Assembly: GCA_025093985.1 (NCBI GenBank)
Contig: JACAAK010000023.1
Coordinates: 62,001 to 126,000, forward strand
DNA: 64,000 bases
Origin: Calvatia gigantea
Taxonomy: Eukaryota; Basidiomycota; Agaricomycetes; Agaricales; Lycoperdaceae
Direction of reading: 5' to 3'
Both the position numbers and the translations under genes were made by a program. The notes below the pieces were generated by a model. It was given only the letters and a program-made list of their open reading frames with translations, made no database searches and was not told where the DNA came from. Shown here piece by piece: positions 63,187-64,000 of the stretch (position 1 is its first letter; the number at the start of each line of letters is the position of its first letter).

Positions 63187-64000
63187 GGTTTGAATCTAAG
63201 GACACGAGAACGCATCTGTCACACTTCTTCCACTGAGGCACGTGACAACAATTTCTGCCAATCTGCCTTGTCAAGTTATCATATGTATTATCATTCCTCC
63301 AAGACTATAGCAGCATTCAGACCTCAGGGTCAGCATCAGTAGTTCTCCTGCTAAATATAATCCCGCGCTGACGCCTTTACCTGCGTTTGTAGATAAATAT
63401 CTTCTTTATAGTGGCAGCCTGGCAGGGACGACCCGATTTTCCTTGTTTATTCCAATTTTCCTCATCGACCTATCGCGACCTCAGTCGGAACCGGGGCTCA
63501 GTTTCTCATCTTCTACTGCAGACTCATGCCGAGCTATTTTTTCTCATGGTGCATTCAACCTTTCAGTACAATCATCGTCTACCGTGGGTGATATTTTTTT
63601 GGATAAGCAGACGATGAGCTCATTCTCCTACCAATAGCAAGGGCCTTGACATCCAGTCGAACATGCGTGGGGGAATAAATGGCGCCCAGAACACCCTTGT
63701 ACAGCTCCCTCTCACTTCCGTTCTCTTCCATCTGCGACTAGCTCTTGGCACTTACGCATTAATGACCTTACTAACTCTCTTCGGCACCCTCTCCTCGGCA
63801 GATCAGTGTCGAAAACGCAAATGAGGAGGGGGTTGTACCTGATAAGGTCATTCAAAACTGAGATGTAACTGGGTCGGGTTCGGCCATATTGAACGTTGGC
63901 CAGCATCATTGAATGCCCATCCAAAAGCCCCCCTCCTCCTTATGTTGAAGGGGCAGGGTTAGGGGAACAGGCGATTGTGGCTGCAATCAATCGCCTCAGG
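63187..64000. other. Right-end stretch, no gene recognised
   Basis: Only short frames on both strands, none with a known motif. KKCDRCVLV-like coding at about 63190-63235 is shared with the region upstream of F-box copy 1, so it belongs to the duplicated F-box unit. The rest is balanced in base composition and shows no LTR ends or tandem repeats. Confidence 0.4.

Noticed and set aside
1..64000. CRISPR arrays, tRNA or rRNA genes, bacterial operon signals
   Set aside because: No repeat-spacer pattern, cloverleaf or rRNA core sequence was seen. Introns and retrotransposons show eukaryotic DNA.

Overview
The window looks like nuclear DNA of a filamentous basidiomycete, probably an agaricomycete. 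The evidence is chromodomain Ty3/Gypsy and Ty1/Copia retrotransposons of fungal type, a Tc1/mariner transposon, short 48-64 nt introns with GT..AG borders and CTRAY-like branch sites, F-box gene duplicates, and an Akr1-like palmitoyltransferase. The species cannot be fixed from sequence alone.

Positions 1-51592 are one nested retrotransposon cluster. Most levels are proven by 5-bp target-site duplications (TSDs). The outer host is a minus-strand Gypsy (Gypsy-3: 14880-15654, 34906-37507, 51399-51592). Into it went (a) a decayed Copia pair (Copia-Z/A, 1-14879), which carries a near-intact Copia-1 (4346-12750, TSD AAAGT), whose 5' LTR carries an intact Tc1 transposon (4581-6185, TSD TA); (b) Gypsy-2 (15655-34900), which carries Gypsy-1 in its 5' LTR (15758-22144, TSD AAAGG), and in its RT region a 601-bp solo LTR (TSD ACACA) and minus-strand Gypsy-1b (25785-32182, TSD AGCAC); (c) a 988-bp solo LTR (35481-36468); and (d) Copia-F (37508-51393), which carries Copia-C (40927-48103, TSD GAATA) and Gypsy-1-type solo LTRs at 42283-42588 (TSD TGCTC, inside Copia-C) and 49472-49776.

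The youngest coding material is the Tc1 transposase (no disruption seen), Copia-1 pol (one continuous frame apart from a 5-bp insertion that matches a Tc1 excision footprint), and Gypsy-1 (a handful of stops, one 1-bp deletion, and an intact extra ORF after pol). Older copies are full of stops. LTR pairs differ almost only by transitions, largely at CpG, which points to cytosine-deamination or RIP-like decay.

Positions 51593-64000 hold the cellular flank: a truncated Pro/Ser-rich ORF cut by Gypsy-3, two decayed copies of an F-box gene plus a third fragment in the opposite orientation, two partial copies of an Akr1-like DHHC palmitoyltransferase, and a gene with a PD-(D/E)XK-like motif. The most interesting signals are a conserved frame-switching spliceosomal intron at the gag/pol border of the Copia elements, an unannotated third ORF in frame with pol behind a conserved UAG in the Gypsy-1 family, covarying self-priming sites in the same family, and the Tc1 footprint.
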